A stretch of 64,000 nt of DNA from Vibrionaceae bacterium (GCA_018222805.1 JAAEZQ010000017.1:17684-81683), one strand, 5' to 3'. Positions 43,765 to 54,561 are shown, counted from the stretch's first letter. Made by a program: numbers and translations. The notes: generated by a model not told the origin, from the letters alone.

Positions 43765-45649
43765 ACCCCCTCCTCTTCTTTTGGTTCATCAAAGTCCCCA
43801 TGGCACTTATCACGATGAATGCGCCACCGCACCATATCCACCAAATGCCAGCACGATATTGAACTTTAATCGCGTAGGCGTTTTTATCAACCTTATCACC
43901 TAAAGTGATGTAGTAGTCACCATGCCACAATGATTGAATCGCTGGCTCTGTCATGCCCATCACCCGCACTGGGTAATGACGTTTTTCGGGTTTAAAAGTG
44001 AGTCTCGAGCCATCTTCCAGGTGGAGATTAATGAGTCCTTGCTCTGCAGTGTAGTTAGGGCCCACTAGCCATTCAATGCCATGATAGTCAATGGTTATGC
44101 CTGCTTTTTGATGTGAGCTACCTGGCTCGGCGCGTAAATTGTACTCGTACGAATAGTCACTGTTAAATACAGCTCCAGTCACCGCCAGCGCAAAGCCTAT
44201 ATGGGCAAAGACCATCGATACCAATTTAGTCTTGTTTTGGACACTTACAAGCATCCATAAATGAGCGGCGATAACCCAAGTTGCTAATGCTAAAGTAATC
44301 AGGGTCGTGATGTGGATATCTTCGACTGTAGCAACAAAAACAATGCTGATCACGATAGATGAAACACAGGCAACCGCGATACTATTAGACGTGTTTGCTA
44401 AGGTTCCTTTCGTCCATTTCAACACAGGCATGATGGCGAGAACAATAAGCGTAAGTAGACATAAAGGAAATACAAGACTGTTAAAATATGGTGCTCCAAC
44501 GGATATGTTGCCCAAACCAAGCAATTGATAAATCATCGGATAAAAAGTACCAAGAAACACGATCGCCGTGGTAATAACCAACAGTCCAATGGCAATGTAG
44601 GCGGTGTAAGCTCGACTGAGCAAAGAAACCAGATTAAACCGAGGAATGAGATCTCCTCGCACAATGAGCACACCAAAAGTGATGATCACAAGGAAGCTCA
44701 GGACGGTGAGCAGTAATAAGCCTTTTGTTGGATCGACAGCAAACGCATGTACCGAGGTCAACACACCAGAGCGTACGACAAATGTACCGAGGATACTCAA
44801 ACTGAACGTCGCAAACGCGAGGGCGTACGTATTCCAACTCGCGCCATTGTTACGCTTTGACAATACGCCACTATGAAGTAAAGCCGTGCCCGTCAACCAA
44901 GGTAGTAAAGAAGCATTTTCTACCGGGTCCCAGAACCACCAGCCCCCCCAACCTAACTCATTATATGCCCACCAAGAACCGAGCAATATACCGACTGTGA
45001 GTGCTCCCCAAGCAAAGAAAACCGCGCCCCGTGCAACCTTGTACCACTCGTTCAGCGGTTGTTTACTCAATAACGCTGCCAGAGCAAAAGCAAGAATTGC
45101 GGAATATCCCACGTAGCCCAGATAAAGCAGAGGTGGATGAATGATAAGTCCAACATCTTGCAACATCGGATTAAGATCCCGCCCTTCAAGTGCCAGTGCT
45201 GGAGCATACTCGAATGGGTTTGACGTCGTTAATGTAAACCAAGCGAATATGGCGATAAGTACGTTCATGATGCCAAGACAATCAGCGATATATCCAACGT
45301 TGATTGGCGATTTAAGCGCGATAAAGGATGCCCATAAGCTCAATGTTACTACCCAAAACAGCATCGAGCCTTGGTGTCCCCCCCATGCGGCTGCAATCTT
45401 GAACGCCACTGGCAACTGGCTATTGGAGTGTGTGACAACGTATTCCAATGCAAAATAATCTTGAATGAAGCAAACAATCAAAAGAGCTAAACAAACCAAA
45501 GAGGCTAAGCTGATGATATGTGACGTCGCAACTTGATGCGGTAACATCACCTCCTTACCAACCACGCGACGAGTCCAATGCAGCAATGCTGCACATGTCG
45601 ACGCCACCGCCACCAATATCAGCAAGAAGAATCCCAGTTCAGCCTCCAT
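43742..45649 (-). CDS. nrfE: Cytochrome c haem lyase NrfE/CcmF-like
   Basis: The 635-residue inner-membrane protein has about fifteen hydrophobic segments and the CcmF plan. The tryptophan-rich haem-handling motif reads GGWWFWDPVENASLLPW. Conserved periplasmic histidines are in WGGHQGSMLFW and around LHSGV. It is expected to handle haem for NrfA's CXXCK site together with NrfF and NrfG. Ten bases separate it from nrfD, and its end overlaps the dsbE-like gene. Confidence 0.92.
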   Translation of the reverse strand: MEAELGFFLLILVAVASTCAALLHWTRRVVGKEVMLPHQVATSHIISLASLVCLALLIVCFIQDYFALEYVVTHSNSQLPVAFKIAAAWGGHQGSMLFWVVTLSLWASFIALKSPINVGYIADCLGIMNVLIAIFAWFTLTTSNPFEYAPALALEGRDLNPMLQDVGLIIHPPLLYLGYVGYSAILAFALAALLSKQPLNEWYKVARGAVFFAWGALTVGILLGSWWAYNELGWGGWWFWDPVENASLLPWLTGTALLHSGVLSKRNNGASWNTYALAFATFSLSILGTFVVRSGVLTSVHAFAVDPTKGLLLLTVLSFLVIITFGVLIVRGDLIPRFNLVSLLSRAYTAYIAIGLLVITTAIVFLGTFYPMIYQLLGLGNISVGAPYFNSLVFPLCLLTLIVLAIMPVLKWTKGTLANTSNSIAVACVSSIVISIVFVATVEDIHITTLITLALATWVIAAHLWMLVSVQNKTKLVSMVFAHIGFALAVTGAVFNSDYSYEYNLRAEPGSSHQKAGITIDYHGIEWLVGPNYTAEQGLINLHLEDGSRLTFKPEKRHYPVRVMGMTEPAIQSLWHGDYYITLGDKVDKNAYAIKVQYRAGIWWIWCGGAFIVISAMGTLMNQKKRRGYEIEKYA

Positions 45650-45658
45650 TACTCCTCC

Positions 45659-46630
45659 TTAAACCACGGTCATCTGACCGGCATAGAGAATGAAAGTCCG
45701 CAGCATCAACACACCCACTAAACTTAATGTGGTTACGACAAAAACGTAAGTACCTTTGTGGCGAACTTCAGAAGGTGTCAGCCAGTTCAATGTTAGCGGC
45801 ATCAACATGCCAATTAATATTACGCCTACCCAGAACCATTGTGCCCAAAAACCACTGGATATCGCATTCCAAGCCGCAACTTCGTTTTGACCGCCACTAA
45901 AGATCAAACCAGTAAAGAAAGTCACCAGTACAAACAGTTCAAACAACACAACAGGACGTTCAAAACCATGCACCCAAGCAACACTAGGACTTCTAGCTGA
46001 TTCTTTAAATACCAGAATGCCAACCATCAAACACGCAGCAGCGCCTGAGGATAAACTTGAGAACAAGAACAAGATTGGCAGTACTGGATTATTTAGCATC
46101 GGATAGGTCTTCAATGCCGACAGCAAGAAACCAGTGTATGCCGCCAGTACTATCGCTAAAAAGCCCAAGAACAACTCGATGACATTGCTGGCTTTACCCA
46201 TCTTAATTAAAAGGCCATCGACAAAATCCAACAACTTGCCTGGTAATTTACCTTCGCAGAAATTAATAATTTGATGACGGAAAATCACGCCTATCCAAAT
46301 AAACAGGACTATCATGTAAACTTGAAACAAGATGACCCCCATCGACATCACGGAAGTCGGATTGTAGTAAATCATGATCTTCCAAAACTCGAGAGGTTTA
46401 GTTAAATGGAAAATCAAAATTACTAAGCCTGAAATGATACCAAATGGTGCCAACCAAGCCATCGCTTTCAGAATGCCATTGCTTGCCGGATCACCCTCAA
46501 TCACTTTGCGTTTGAGATAAAGAGCGATCATCACGGCGCCAGCCGACATCCCTGCGAGAAACAGGTAAATGGCGATGATCCAATCCCATACTAACGAGTC
46601 AAAGTGGAAAGCACTTTCAAATCCGTTCAT
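45659..46630 (-). CDS. nrfD: Quinol-oxidising membrane subunit NrfD
   Basis: The 323-residue protein has about eight to nine membrane segments and belongs to the NrfD/PsrC family. It begins with DWIIAIYLFLAGMSAGAVM, a typical first segment. It oxidises menaquinol and passes electrons to NrfC, then NrfB and NrfA. Its ATG overlaps the nrfC stop by four bases (ATGA), so the two are co-translated. Confidence 0.94.
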   Translation of the reverse strand: MNGFESAFHFDSLVWDWIIAIYLFLAGMSAGAVMIALYLKRKVIEGDPASNGILKAMAWLAPFGIISGLVILIFHLTKPLEFWKIMIYYNPTSVMSMGVILFQVYMIVLFIWIGVIFRHQIINFCEGKLPGKLLDFVDGLLIKMGKASNVIELFLGFLAIVLAAYTGFLLSALKTYPMLNNPVLPILFLFSSLSSGAAACLMVGILVFKESARSPSVAWVHGFERPVVLFELFVLVTFFTGLIFSGGQNEVAAWNAISSGFWAQWFWVGVILIGMLMPLTLNWLTPSEVRHKGTYVFVVTTLSLVGVLMLRTFILYAGQMTVV

Positions 46631-47313
46631 GATGACACCTCCCCTTTACGATGCGGAATTTTGTATAGCTTAGGTTGCGTACCTAAATGAGATTTATCGC
46701 GATACACAACATGGCTTTCTATGGCCTTACTCACGTCACTAGTTGGATCATTCAAGTCACCGAATATCAGCGCTTTGGTTGGACAAGACTCAACACACGC
46801 TGGCAGTTTACCTTGCGCCAAATTGGTATCGCGGCAGAAATTACACTTATCCGCGGAATTGTCGACCGGGTTGAAAAAACGGACTTGATAAGGACAAGCG
46901 GCCAGGCAGTAACCACAGCCCACACACTTCTCTTTATGCACATCCACAATCCCCGTTGTTTCGTCTTTATAAGCCGCCCCCGTTGGACACACATACACAC
47001 ATGGCGGGTTCTCACAGTGCTGACAAGATTCACGAGTGAACTGATACTCAACATCTGGAAACTCACCAATTGGTTCGCTGCGATGAATTTTAAGACGAGT
47101 AACCCCTTCCGGTACATTGTTCACTTCTCGACAAGCATCGGTACAAGCCGTACAGCCTATACAAGCGTTTTCATCGTGCACCATCCCCATGCGTTTTGCT
47201 TGCTCACTGTCGCTGGCGTACAGAGAAGAGCTAACAACAGAGGTACCTGCAACGCCAGTGGTTAAAATCAATGCGCCGCTACTCGCTAGGAAGTTTCTTC
47301 TAGAACATTTCAT
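46627..47313 (-). CDS. nrfC: Iron-sulfur subunit NrfC, Tat-exported
   Basis: The 228-residue protein has a twin-arginine signal (SRRNFLASSGALILTTGVAG). It has four ferredoxin-type cysteine clusters: ENACIGCTACTDACRE, CQHCENPPCVYVCPTGA, EKCVGCGYCLAACPYQ and ADKCNFCRDTNL with a later CVESCPTKA. It passes electrons from NrfD to NrfB in the periplasm. The start lies one base after the nrfB stop. Confidence 0.94.
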   Translation of the reverse strand: MKCSRRNFLASSGALILTTGVAGTSVVSSSLYASDSEQAKRMGMVHDENACIGCTACTDACREVNNVPEGVTRLKIHRSEPIGEFPDVEYQFTRESCQHCENPPCVYVCPTGAAYKDETTGIVDVHKEKCVGCGYCLAACPYQVRFFNPVDNSADKCNFCRDTNLAQGKLPACVESCPTKALIFGDLNDPTSDVSKAIESHVVYRDKSHLGTQPKLYKIPHRKGEVSS

Positions 47314-47314
47314 G

Positions 47315-47917
47315 CTATCTCTCCTCTTCTTTTACAAGTTCAGGTTCGACGGCAAATTCAGAGTGACAATCGACACACTGCTTAATCAGCTGTTTTCTGT
47401 CATAAGACAAGGCTTTAGTTTTTGCAGCATGAACATCATGGCAGTTTGAACAAGTCAGATTCTTTGCGTGAACATCGTGCGTCCAATGCTTTTCTCTTAG
47501 CTCGAGTGGCGCGTGACAATCCACACACTGGCTATTAGCTTTGAGAATCAAGCTTGGATCGAGGGATACTTGGTCGTGCACCACTTTAGATTGAGCAGCA
47601 GAGAACTTAATCACATCGGGCGCCCCTTCACGGTGATCGGGTCCGATATTGCTGTGGCAGTTGGTGCAATTGAGCTGCTTGCCTTTACTTAACAAAGCTT
47701 GAGGGTCATGCGATAGATTCAGAGTGTCTTTGGCATCCTTATGACATTGAAGACATTTGTAGTCACGGTCACGGAGCAACTCGACTTGATGACGCTCGGC
47801 TTGAGCACCTTCAACCGGCTCTGAAGAAGTCGCATGGGCGGCGATGGAGAAACCATAGATGGCAAAGACGAAGAGAAATTTCAGCATTGTCTCTATGGTC
47901 AATTTTATATTGCCCAT
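47315..47917 (-). CDS. nrfB: Pentahaem cytochrome c NrfB
   Basis: The 200-residue protein starts at ATG 47917 with AAGGA upstream and has a signal peptide (about 1-30, ending SIAAHATS). It has five CXXCH haem motifs: CLQCH, CTNCH, CVDCH, CSNCH and CVDCH. NrfB carries electrons from NrfC to the NrfA dimer. It heads the minus-strand nrfBCDE-dsbE-nrfF run and is divergent from nrfA across a 449-base control region. Confidence 0.94.
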   Translation of the reverse strand: MGNIKLTIETMLKFLFVFAIYGFSIAAHATSSEPVEGAQAERHQVELLRDRDYKCLQCHKDAKDTLNLSHDPQALLSKGKQLNCTNCHSNIGPDHREGAPDVIKFSAAQSKVVHDQVSLDPSLILKANSQCVDCHAPLELREKHWTHDVHAKNLTCSNCHDVHAAKTKALSYDRKQLIKQCVDCHSEFAVEPELVKEEER

Positions 47918-48067
47918 ATTTTTCTTTCCTTAGCTCGATAATAATTGATAACTGTTCTCAACTATTTATTTGAGCGACAATTAATTTCCTCTGAAGATAT
48001 TTTTTATATCTTCAAATGACATCAATTCTTATTTCGGAAAGCCACAACGCTAAACCTATATTTATAA

Positions 48068-48091
48068 TACCTCTATTATTCATAAGGGGTA
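48068..48091. promoter_or_regulatory. Pair of NarL/NarP-type heptamers nearer nrfB
   Basis: TACCTCT (48068-48074) and AGGGGTA (48085-48091) each match the heptamer TACYNMT or its complement but are separated by ten bases, unlike the 7-2-7 site. They could be separate half-sites. Confidence 0.3.
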
Positions 48092-48177
48092 GGAGCAACT
48101 ATTCAAAAAGCGAACTCAATCACTCTATTTTAAAAATAGTTAAAAACTAAAGCATTGTCATAAAAGGAATTAATTTA

Positions 48178-48193
48178 TACCACTTTAGGGGTA
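48178..48193. promoter_or_regulatory. Perfect NarP-type 7-2-7 site
   Basis: TACCACTTTAGGGGTA fits the consensus TACYNMT-N2-AKNRGTA at every position. It lies about 175 bases upstream of the nrfA start, in the divergent nrfA/nrfB region. NarP responds to nitrate and nitrite. Confidence 0.65.
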
Positions 48194-48206
48194 TATAAAC
48201 TTAAAC

Positions 48207-48243
48207 ATGATTAAGATCACTAGTGTAAATTGATCTAAAACAA
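48207..48243. promoter_or_regulatory. FNR-like sites upstream of nrfA
   Basis: ATGATTAAGATCAC (48207-48220) has the FNR core TGAT-N4-ATCA, with both outer bases altered. TTGATCTAAAACAA (48230-48243) matches TTGAT-N4-ATCAA at nine of ten positions. Both fit anaerobic activation by FNR. Confidence 0.5.
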
Positions 48244-48366
48244 AACAAGTTTCGCTCGCTATTTCATCTATTTAATTAAGCAATAATATTAGCGATAGAT
48301 CTCCGATTCTTATTTGGAATAGCTCTTCACAACGCTGCTAATAAAAATGAATATGGAGATAACACC

Positions 48367-49788
48367 GTGAGCATAAAACATTGGATGAGCGCACCCATCG
48401 CGGTTGCGACCTTATTCGCCAGCCAATTATTTTTGGCCGGCGCTCCGTTGGCGGCAGAAGATCTCATCGATCCTCGTAATGACGCCTTTGAGCAAAACCA
48501 CCCAGACCAATACCACTCTTGGAAAGCAACGTCAGAAAGCGAAAATATTGAAGATGCCCTAAGTGAAGATCCGAACATGGTAATATTGTGGGCCGGCTAT
48601 GGCTTCGCAAAGGATTACAACAAAGCGCGTGGCCACTTTTACGCATTGGATGATGTTCGCCAAACATTGCGTACTGGCGCTCCAACCGATGAAAACTCTG
48701 GCCCGATGCCAATGGCTTGTTGGAGCTGTAAAAGCCCAGATGTCGCCCGCGTAATTGAAGAACGTGGAGAAGATGGTTACTTCGAAGGAAAATGGGCACG
48801 TTTAGGCGCTGAAATTGCCAACCCAATAGGCTGTTCAGACTGCCACGACACCCGATCAGAAGAGTTTAAGAAAGGCGAACCTGCCCTCGCATTAACTCGA
48901 CCATATGTAGAACGCGCTTTTGAGGCTATCGGCAAAAACTTTGATCAACAATCTCGCCTGGATAAACAAGCGTCCGTCTGTGCCCAGTGCCATGTGGAGT
49001 ACTACTTCACTGGCCCAACAAAAGCGGTTAAATTCCCATGGGATATGGGTACCACAGTTAATGATATGGAAAAATACTACGACGCTCTGAATTTCAAAGA
49101 CTGGACGCATGCAGTCTCTAAAACACCAATGTTAAAAGCACAACACCCAGGTTTTGAGACTTGGCGAGCGGGTATTCATGGTAAAAACAAAGTGGTTTGT
49201 GTGGACTGCCATATGCCGAAAGTAACCAAAGAAGACGGCACAGTTTACACCGACCATAAAGTGGGCAATCCATTCGATCGCTTTGATGACACGTGCGCAC
49301 AGTGCCATACCCAAACCAAAGAACAACTACAAGGCATCGTGTCGACACGTAAAGCACAAGTACTGAACATGAAACTTACCGCAGAGAAACAAATTGTCGC
49401 CGCACACTTCGAAGCCGGAGAAGCCTGGAAAGTAGGTGCAACAGAAGAAGAGATGCAGCCAATCCTTCAAGACATCCGTCATGCGCAGTGGCGCTGGGAC
49501 TACGCGATCGCCTCTCACGGTGTTCACATGCACGCTCCAGAAGTCGCACTTGAAGTACTAGGAACTGCGGTAGACCGTGCTGCGGATGCGCGTACTAAGC
49601 TGGTTCGTTTACTCGCTAAAAAAGGCATCACTGAGCCAGTACAAATTCCAGATATCTCAACTAAAGCCAAAGCCCAACAAGCATTAGGAATGGATATGGA
49701 GAAGATGAATTCAGATAAGAAACACTTCCTAGAAACGGTTACTCCTGATTGGGATAAAGCCGCTGCAGAGCGCGAGGCAACGTATTAG
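48367..49788 (+). CDS. nrfA: Ammonia-forming cytochrome c nitrite reductase
   Basis: The start is GTG 48367 with GGAG eight bases upstream. The 473-residue periplasmic protein has a signal peptide cleaved near [11 protein letters not shown]. It reduces nitrite to ammonium by six electrons. The active-site haem motif is CWSCK (about residue 121), followed by four CXXCH motifs: CSDCH, CAQCH, CVDCH and CAQCH. Catalytic Tyr and His residues fall in the HVEYYF and [10 protein letters not shown] regions. It is transcribed opposite to nrfBCDE, whereas in E. coli all nrf genes share one operon. The intergenic NarP and FNR sites suggest nitrate/nitrite- and oxygen-controlled expression. Confidence 0.96.
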   Translation: MSIKHWMSAPIAVATLFASQLFLAGAPLAAEDLIDPRNDAFEQNHPDQYHSWKATSESENIEDALSEDPNMVILWAGYGFAKDYNKARGHFYALDDVRQTLRTGAPTDENSGPMPMACWSCKSPDVARVIEERGEDGYFEGKWARLGAEIANPIGCSDCHDTRSEEFKKGEPALALTRPYVERAFEAIGKNFDQQSRLDKQASVCAQCHVEYYFTGPTKAVKFPWDMGTTVNDMEKYYDALNFKDWTHAVSKTPMLKAQHPGFETWRAGIHGKNKVVCVDCHMPKVTKEDGTVYTDHKVGNPFDRFDDTCAQCHTQTKEQLQGIVSTRKAQVLNMKLTAEKQIVAAHFEAGEAWKVGATEEEMQPILQDIRHAQWRWDYAIASHGVHMHAPEVALEVLGTAVDRAADARTKLVRLLAKKGITEPVQIPDISTKAKAQQALGMDMEKMNSDKKHFLETVTPDWDKAAAEREATY

Positions 49789-49805
49789 TCAAATCTAGAC
49801 ACAAC

Positions 49806-49832
49806 AAGGGGCGCGTTATGCGCCCCTTTTCT
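49806..49832 (+). terminator. Terminator of nrfA
   Basis: AAGGGGCGC pairs with GCGCCCCTT around GTTAT and is followed by T residues. The rest of the 305-base gap up to 50093 shows no gene or clear site. Confidence 0.88.
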
Positions 49833-50093
49833 ATGTTCAGAGATAAAGTAAGTAGTAGCTGCGGCGAATTTTCGGTATGGCCTGAATGCTTGATCTCTTT
49901 TTAATACTTGCAAGTTAGGACGCGCTGCTAATCACTAAATTTTTTCTCACAACACACTCTCCTACTGAACCTTTTCTTTCAGTGTATTATCTTGCAGGCT
50001 GCTGGTTCAATACGCTCAGGACTATTCTCCCACTTAGCTTGAATCAATTGCTTTTGCTCTTCATTCGTTTCGCACAGCTTATAGGATGTATAC

Positions 50094-50729
50094 CTACAGC
50101 AGCTCTTTCGCTTTATTAATGGAGTTAATGATTTGCACTCTGTCCAAACTTGTATCATTCGAGTCTAATAATTGTACCCATGTATCGATTGCTTCCTGAA
50201 AGCGAAATGAAACAAAATGGTCGTTGGCGATGAGAGATAAAGCCGCTGTGTTATGAGGTTCCAGCCGCAATGCTTGTTCAAGCAGCAAGGTGACTTCATC
50301 GGTCATGCGTTGGTTGTGGAGGTAATACAATACCGTCGCTTTTGCTGCAAGCGGGGTAGCGCTTACTGGATCACTCAGTTGAATAACATAATCAAAACAA
50401 GTCAAGGCGCCATTAAACTCACCTTCTACCAAGTATCCCTGTCCTAATTGAAACCACAGTTCAGCATTATTTGGGTCTTTTCGCAGTTGTGCTTGTATTT
50501 CCTCCATAATATCTTGGGCGGTCATCGTAGGAGGCATGTTCGTTTTGCTTAACTGTGGAGGGGCCTGATGCAAAACTAAAAAGCTTGAAGTGGTTAGCAC
50601 TAATACTAAAGCACAAAAGCCAAACCATTGCATAGGCTTTATTTTTGAAGCACTTAAAGACAAAGACACGATAAACAAGCTCATCAAGGAGATGGCAACA
50701 AAGAACCAAACTGACATAAGGACACCCAA
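50094..50729 (-). CDS. nrfG: TPR-containing haem-lyase accessory NrfG/CcmI-like
   Basis: The product of about 207-211 residues starts at TTG 50729 or ATG 50717 (encoding MSVWFF). It has two N-terminal membrane segments (about 5-25 and 37-57) and a C-terminal tetratricopeptide region from about residue 80 (PNNAELWFQLGQGYLVEGEFNGALTCF in the first repeat, LEQALRLEPHNTAALSLIAND later). NrfG presents the NrfA C terminus to the NrfEF haem lyase. It is separated from nrfE/F by nrfA but lies in the same locus, so nrfG is the best name. CcmI is the alternative. It follows the gyrA terminator on the minus strand. Confidence 0.8.
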   Translation of the reverse strand: MGVLMSVWFFVAISLMSLFIVSLSLSASKIKPMQWFGFCALVLVLTTSSFLVLHQAPPQLSKTNMPPTMTAQDIMEEIQAQLRKDPNNAELWFQLGQGYLVEGEFNGALTCFDYVIQLSDPVSATPLAAKATVLYYLHNQRMTDEVTLLLEQALRLEPHNTAALSLIANDHFVSFRFQEAIDTWVQLLDSNDTSLDRVQIINSINKAKELL

Positions 50730-50788
50730 GAGTAGACTTAAGCACAGTTTACTGGTTTAGCCTCGCAATTGCGTTGATACAGATACAA

Positions 50789-50820
50789 AAAAGCCGAGCA
50801 ATCTCTGGCTCGGCTTTTAA
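50789..50820 (-). terminator. Terminator of gyrA
   Basis: AAAAGCCGAGC pairs with GCTCGGCTTTT around eight bases; the minus strand continues with T residues (TTTTTTGTATC). It separates gyrA from nrfG. Confidence 0.88.
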
Positions 50821-50841
50821 TATTAGTACCGCGATGAAGAA

Positions 50842-53487
50842 TTACTCTTCGTCGCCTTCTTCTGCATCATCAGCTGTTGGTGCTTCTGCAGCATCTTGCT
50901 GCGTATCTGCTTCCGTTGATTCCGTCGCTTCCGCTTCTTCGCCTTCAGGTAAATCAGCTTCTTCAATTTCATCAATGCGCTGTAAACCAACCACTGATTC
51001 ATCTTCAGCAGTTCTGATCAGTGTAACACCTTGGGTATTACGACCAACCTGGCTAACTTCTGCTACACGCGTACGAACGAGAGTACCAGCGTCGGTGATC
51101 ATCATCATCTCGTCGCCTTCTTCTACTTGTACTGCGCCAACAACAGGACCGTTACGCTCAGAGACTTTGATAGATACTACACCTTGAGTTGCACGGCCCT
51201 TCGTTGGGTACTCTGCAAGCTCGGTACGTTTACCATAGCCGTTCTCGGTTACTGTTAGGATATCGCCTTCGTTTGAAGGAACAATGAGAGACACAACTTG
51301 GTCGTCTTCACCCAACTTCATACCACGAACACCAGCAGCAGTACGACCCATAGCGCGTACTTTATCTTCGCTAAAGCGAACTACTTTACCTGCTTTAGAG
51401 AACAGCATGATGTCGCTGTTACCATTCGTGATATCAACACCGATTAGCGAGTCGTCATCACGTAGGTTAACTGCGATTAGACCGTTTGAACGAACGTTTG
51501 CAAATTGGTTCAGCGGAGTCTTCTTAACCGTACCGTCACCCGTCGCCATAAAGATGAACTTATCTTCAGAGAACTCGTCTACACGTAGGATAGCCGTGAT
51601 ACGTTCACCATCTTCCAGAGGAAGAATGTTAACGATAGGTTTACCACGAGCAGTACGGCTCGCAAGCGGTAGTTGGTAAACTTTCAAGCGGTATGTTTTA
51701 CCACGAGTAGAGAAACATAGGATGTTATCGTGGGTATTTGCCACTAGAAGACGCTCAATATGGTCTTCGTCTTTCATCTTAGTTGCGCTCTTACCTTTAC
51801 CACCACGGCGCTGTGACTCGTAGTCGCTCAGTACTTGGTACTTAACGTAACCGCCGTGAGACAGAGTGACTACTACGTCTTCACGAGCAATCAGCTCTTC
51901 CATGTCAATGTCATGGCTCGCTGCAGTGATTTCAGTACGGCGTGCATCGCCAAAGCCTTCACGAACTGCTTCTAGCTCTTCGCGAATCACTTCCATCAAA
52001 CGCTCAGTGCTTGCAAGAATGTGCATTAACTCAGCGATTTCCTCGAGAAGCTCTTTGTATTCAGCCAGAATCTTCTCGTGCTCCAGACCAGTCAGTTTGT
52101 GTAGACGTAGATCTAGAATTGCTTGCGCTTGTTGCTCTGTCAGGAAGTACTGACCGTCACGGATACCGTATTGAGGCTCTAGCCACTCAGGGCGTGCAGC
52201 ATCAGTACCCGCACGTTCAAGCATTGCAGCAACGTTGCCAAGATCCCAACCACGAGCGATAAGGCCTGCTTTCGCTTCTGCTGGCGTTGGCGCTTTGCGA
52301 ATTAGGTCGATGATTTCATCGATGTTTGCTAGCGCAAGAGCCAAACCTTCTAGGATATGGGCACGTTCACGAGCTTTGCGTAATTCGAAAATAGTACGAC
52401 GAGTGACCACTTCACGGCGGTGATCCACGAAGCACTTCAACATGTCTTTCAGGTTGAATAGCTGTGGCTGACCGTTGTTCAGCGCAACCATATTGATACC
52501 GAAAGTCGTTTGTAGCTGAGTCTGAGCGTAAAGGTTGTTCAGAACCACTTCGCCGACAGCATCACGCTTACATTCAATAACGATACGCATACCATCTTTG
52601 TCAGATTCGTCACGTAGCGCACTGATGCCTTCAACTTTCTTATCTTTAACCAGCTCAGCAATCTTCTCGATCAAACGAGCTTTGTTCACTTGGTAAGGAA
52701 TTTCGGTAACGATGATGGTTTCTTTACCGTTCTTCTCTGTTTCGATGTCCGCTTTTGAACGCATGTAGATCTTACCGCGACCTGTTTTGTACGCGTCTAC
52801 AATGCCTTTACGACCACTGATAAGTGCTGCCGTCGGGAAATCTGGACCAGGGATGTAATCCATTAGTTCATCAATAGTGATCGCTTCATTATTGATGTAT
52901 GCAAGGCAGCCATCGATCACTTCGCCAAGGTTATGTGGCGGGATGTTGGTCGCCATACCTACCGCGATACCAGAGGCACCGTTAACCAGTAGGTTTGGAA
53001 TTTTTGTTGGAAGAACCGCCGGAATCTGCTCAGTGCCATCGTAGTTAGGTACGTAGTCTACGGTTTCTTTATCTAGGTCAGCCAAAAGCTCGTGGGCAAT
53101 TTTTGCCATACGTACTTCGGTATAACGCATTGCCGCAGCAGAATCGCCATCGATAGAGCCAAAGTTACCTTGGCCATCGACCAGCATATAACGAAGTGAG
53201 AACGGCTGAGCCATACGTACGATTGTGTCGTACACAGCACTATCACCGTGAGGGTGATATTTACCGATTACGTCGCCGACAACACGGGCTGATTTTTTAT
53301 ATGGTTTGTTCCAATCGTTGCCTAGTACGTTCATCGCGAATAAAACGCGACGGTGTACTGGTTTTAGGCCATCACGCACATCTGGAAGAGCACGACCCAC
53401 GATTACTGACATCGCGTAGTCTAGATATGAACCTCTAAGCTCGTCTTCAATGTTTACGGGCGTGATCTCTTTAGCTAAATCGCTCAT
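50842..53487 (-). CDS. gyrA: DNA gyrase subunit A
   Basis: The 881-residue subunit of type II topoisomerase introduces negative supercoils with GyrB. The N-terminal part holds the catalytic tyrosine in [19 protein letters not shown] breakage domain, seen at [10 protein letters not shown]. The quinolone-resistance region [14 protein letters not shown] carries Ser83 and Asp87 by E. coli numbering, the quinolone-susceptible state. The C-terminal DNA-wrapping domain begins with the GyrA box QRRGGKG. The last 30 residues are strongly acidic ([19 protein letters not shown]), a variable tail known to modulate supercoiling. It is monocistronic. Confidence 0.98.
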   Translation of the reverse strand: MSDLAKEITPVNIEDELRGSYLDYAMSVIVGRALPDVRDGLKPVHRRVLFAMNVLGNDWNKPYKKSARVVGDVIGKYHPHGDSAVYDTIVRMAQPFSLRYMLVDGQGNFGSIDGDSAAAMRYTEVRMAKIAHELLADLDKETVDYVPNYDGTEQIPAVLPTKIPNLLVNGASGIAVGMATNIPPHNLGEVIDGCLAYINNEAITIDELMDYIPGPDFPTAALISGRKGIVDAYKTGRGKIYMRSKADIETEKNGKETIIVTEIPYQVNKARLIEKIAELVKDKKVEGISALRDESDKDGMRIVIECKRDAVGEVVLNNLYAQTQLQTTFGINMVALNNGQPQLFNLKDMLKCFVDHRREVVTRRTIFELRKARERAHILEGLALALANIDEIIDLIRKAPTPAEAKAGLIARGWDLGNVAAMLERAGTDAARPEWLEPQYGIRDGQYFLTEQQAQAILDLRLHKLTGLEHEKILAEYKELLEEIAELMHILASTERLMEVIREELEAVREGFGDARRTEITAASHDIDMEELIAREDVVVTLSHGGYVKYQVLSDYESQRRGGKGKSATKMKDEDHIERLLVANTHDNILCFSTRGKTYRLKVYQLPLASRTARGKPIVNILPLEDGERITAILRVDEFSEDKFIFMATGDGTVKKTPLNQFANVRSNGLIAVNLRDDDSLIGVDITNGNSDIMLFSKAGKVVRFSEDKVRAMGRTAAGVRGMKLGEDDQVVSLIVPSNEGDILTVTENGYGKRTELAEYPTKGRATQGVVSIKVSERNGPVVGAVQVEEGDEMMMITDAGTLVRTRVAEVSQVGRNTQGVTLIRTAEDESVVGLQRIDEIEEADLPEGEEAEATESTEADTQQDAAEAPTADDAEEGDEE

Positions 53488-53720
53488 GGAGCCATTATCC
53501 CTCTATTATCTGATCGTAATTACGATACGTGTAAGGCGAAAAATATAACACACATTTCATCACTTCGGCATCCCTTTCCCTCTCCTTTTATCAGGTTGTG
53601 AGCTTTGTTGAGATTCAAATGTCGAGAATTTGCACACTCATCCGATATCCTTATGAAAAGTGACTATATTTCGTTCAATATTAAGCAAAAATAGAATTCT
53701 GGTGAACAAAACGGGGATTA

Positions 53721-53755
53721 ATCAGTTTAATACTGATAAAACGTTAGAGTATACT
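53721..53755 (+). promoter_or_regulatory. Predicted ubiG promoter overlapped by a dyad
   Basis: TTAATA (53727-53732), a 17-bp spacer and TATACT (53750-53755) form a plausible sigma-70 promoter 43 bases before the ubiG start. ATCAGT-TTAAT-ACTGAT (53721-53737) overlaps the -35 element. The remaining 310-base gyrA/ubiG gap shows nothing else clear. Confidence 0.4.
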
Positions 53756-53797
53756 GACGCCCTCTAAAGGACTCAGATTGAATGCAGTACAACCATT

Positions 53798-54505
53798 ATG
53801 ACTAAAGCACAAAATGTCGACCCTAGTGAAATTAAGAAATTCGAGGACATGGCTTCTCGTTGGTGGGATTTAGAGGGTGAATTCAAACCACTTCACCAAA
53901 TTAACCCACTTCGTTTGAACTATGTACTCGAAAAAGCAGATGGTTTGTTTGGCAAGCGAGTACTCGATGTCGGTTGTGGTGGTGGCATTCTTGCAGAGAG
54001 TATGGCAAAAGAAGGCGCGATCGTAACCGGACTAGATATGGGTAAAGAGCCATTGGAAGTCGCGCGCCTGCATGCTCTGGAAACGGGCACAAAGCTGACC
54101 TATATCCAAAGTACTATCGAAGACCATGCAGCAGAAAATGCCGAGACTTACGATGTCGTCACTTGTATGGAAATGCTGGAGCATGTACCCGATCCTCTTT
54201 CTGTTATCCTCTCTTGTGCGGCACTGGTGAAGCCGGGTGGTCATGTGTTCTTTTCAACCTTGAACCGCAATATTAAATCGTACTTGTTTGCCATCGTTGG
54301 CGCAGAAAAGCTACTTAAGATTGTTCCGGAAGGCACTCACGACCATGAGAAGTTCATCAAACCAGCAGAAATGATGAAGATGATTGACCAAACCGATCTG
54401 ACTGAGTTAGGTATCACTGGTTTGCATTACAACCCACTTAACGACAACTATAAGCTTGGTCGTAATGTTGACGTAAACTATATCGTTCATACTAAAAAAT
54501 ACTGA
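53798..54505 (+). CDS. ubiG: Ubiquinone O-methyltransferase
   Basis: The 235-residue SAM-dependent enzyme catalyses both O-methylation steps of ubiquinone synthesis. SAM-binding motif I is [16 protein letters not shown]; later class I motifs are [11 protein letters not shown] and [11 protein letters not shown]. UbiG-typical residues are the N-terminal [20 protein letters not shown] and the end GLHYNP. The start at ATG 53798 has a weak ribosome site. Its position beside gyrA, divergently, is the usual order in E. coli and vibrios. Confidence 0.97.
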   Translation: MTKAQNVDPSEIKKFEDMASRWWDLEGEFKPLHQINPLRLNYVLEKADGLFGKRVLDVGCGGGILAESMAKEGAIVTGLDMGKEPLEVARLHALETGTKLTYIQSTIEDHAAENAETYDVVTCMEMLEHVPDPLSVILSCAALVKPGGHVFFSTLNRNIKSYLFAIVGAEKLLKIVPEGTHDHEKFIKPAEMMKMIDQTDLTELGITGLHYNPLNDNYKLGRNVDVNYIVHTKKY

Positions 54506-54561
54506 ACGCCATAAAGTTAAAAACCTTGCTCTTGTTGACTATTCAGTTAAGAAAATAACCT

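Noticed and set aside
51866..52423. Long antisense frames within gyrA
   Set aside because: They are mirror frames of a strongly codon-biased essential gene, rich in Ser/Arg, and carry no initiation signals.
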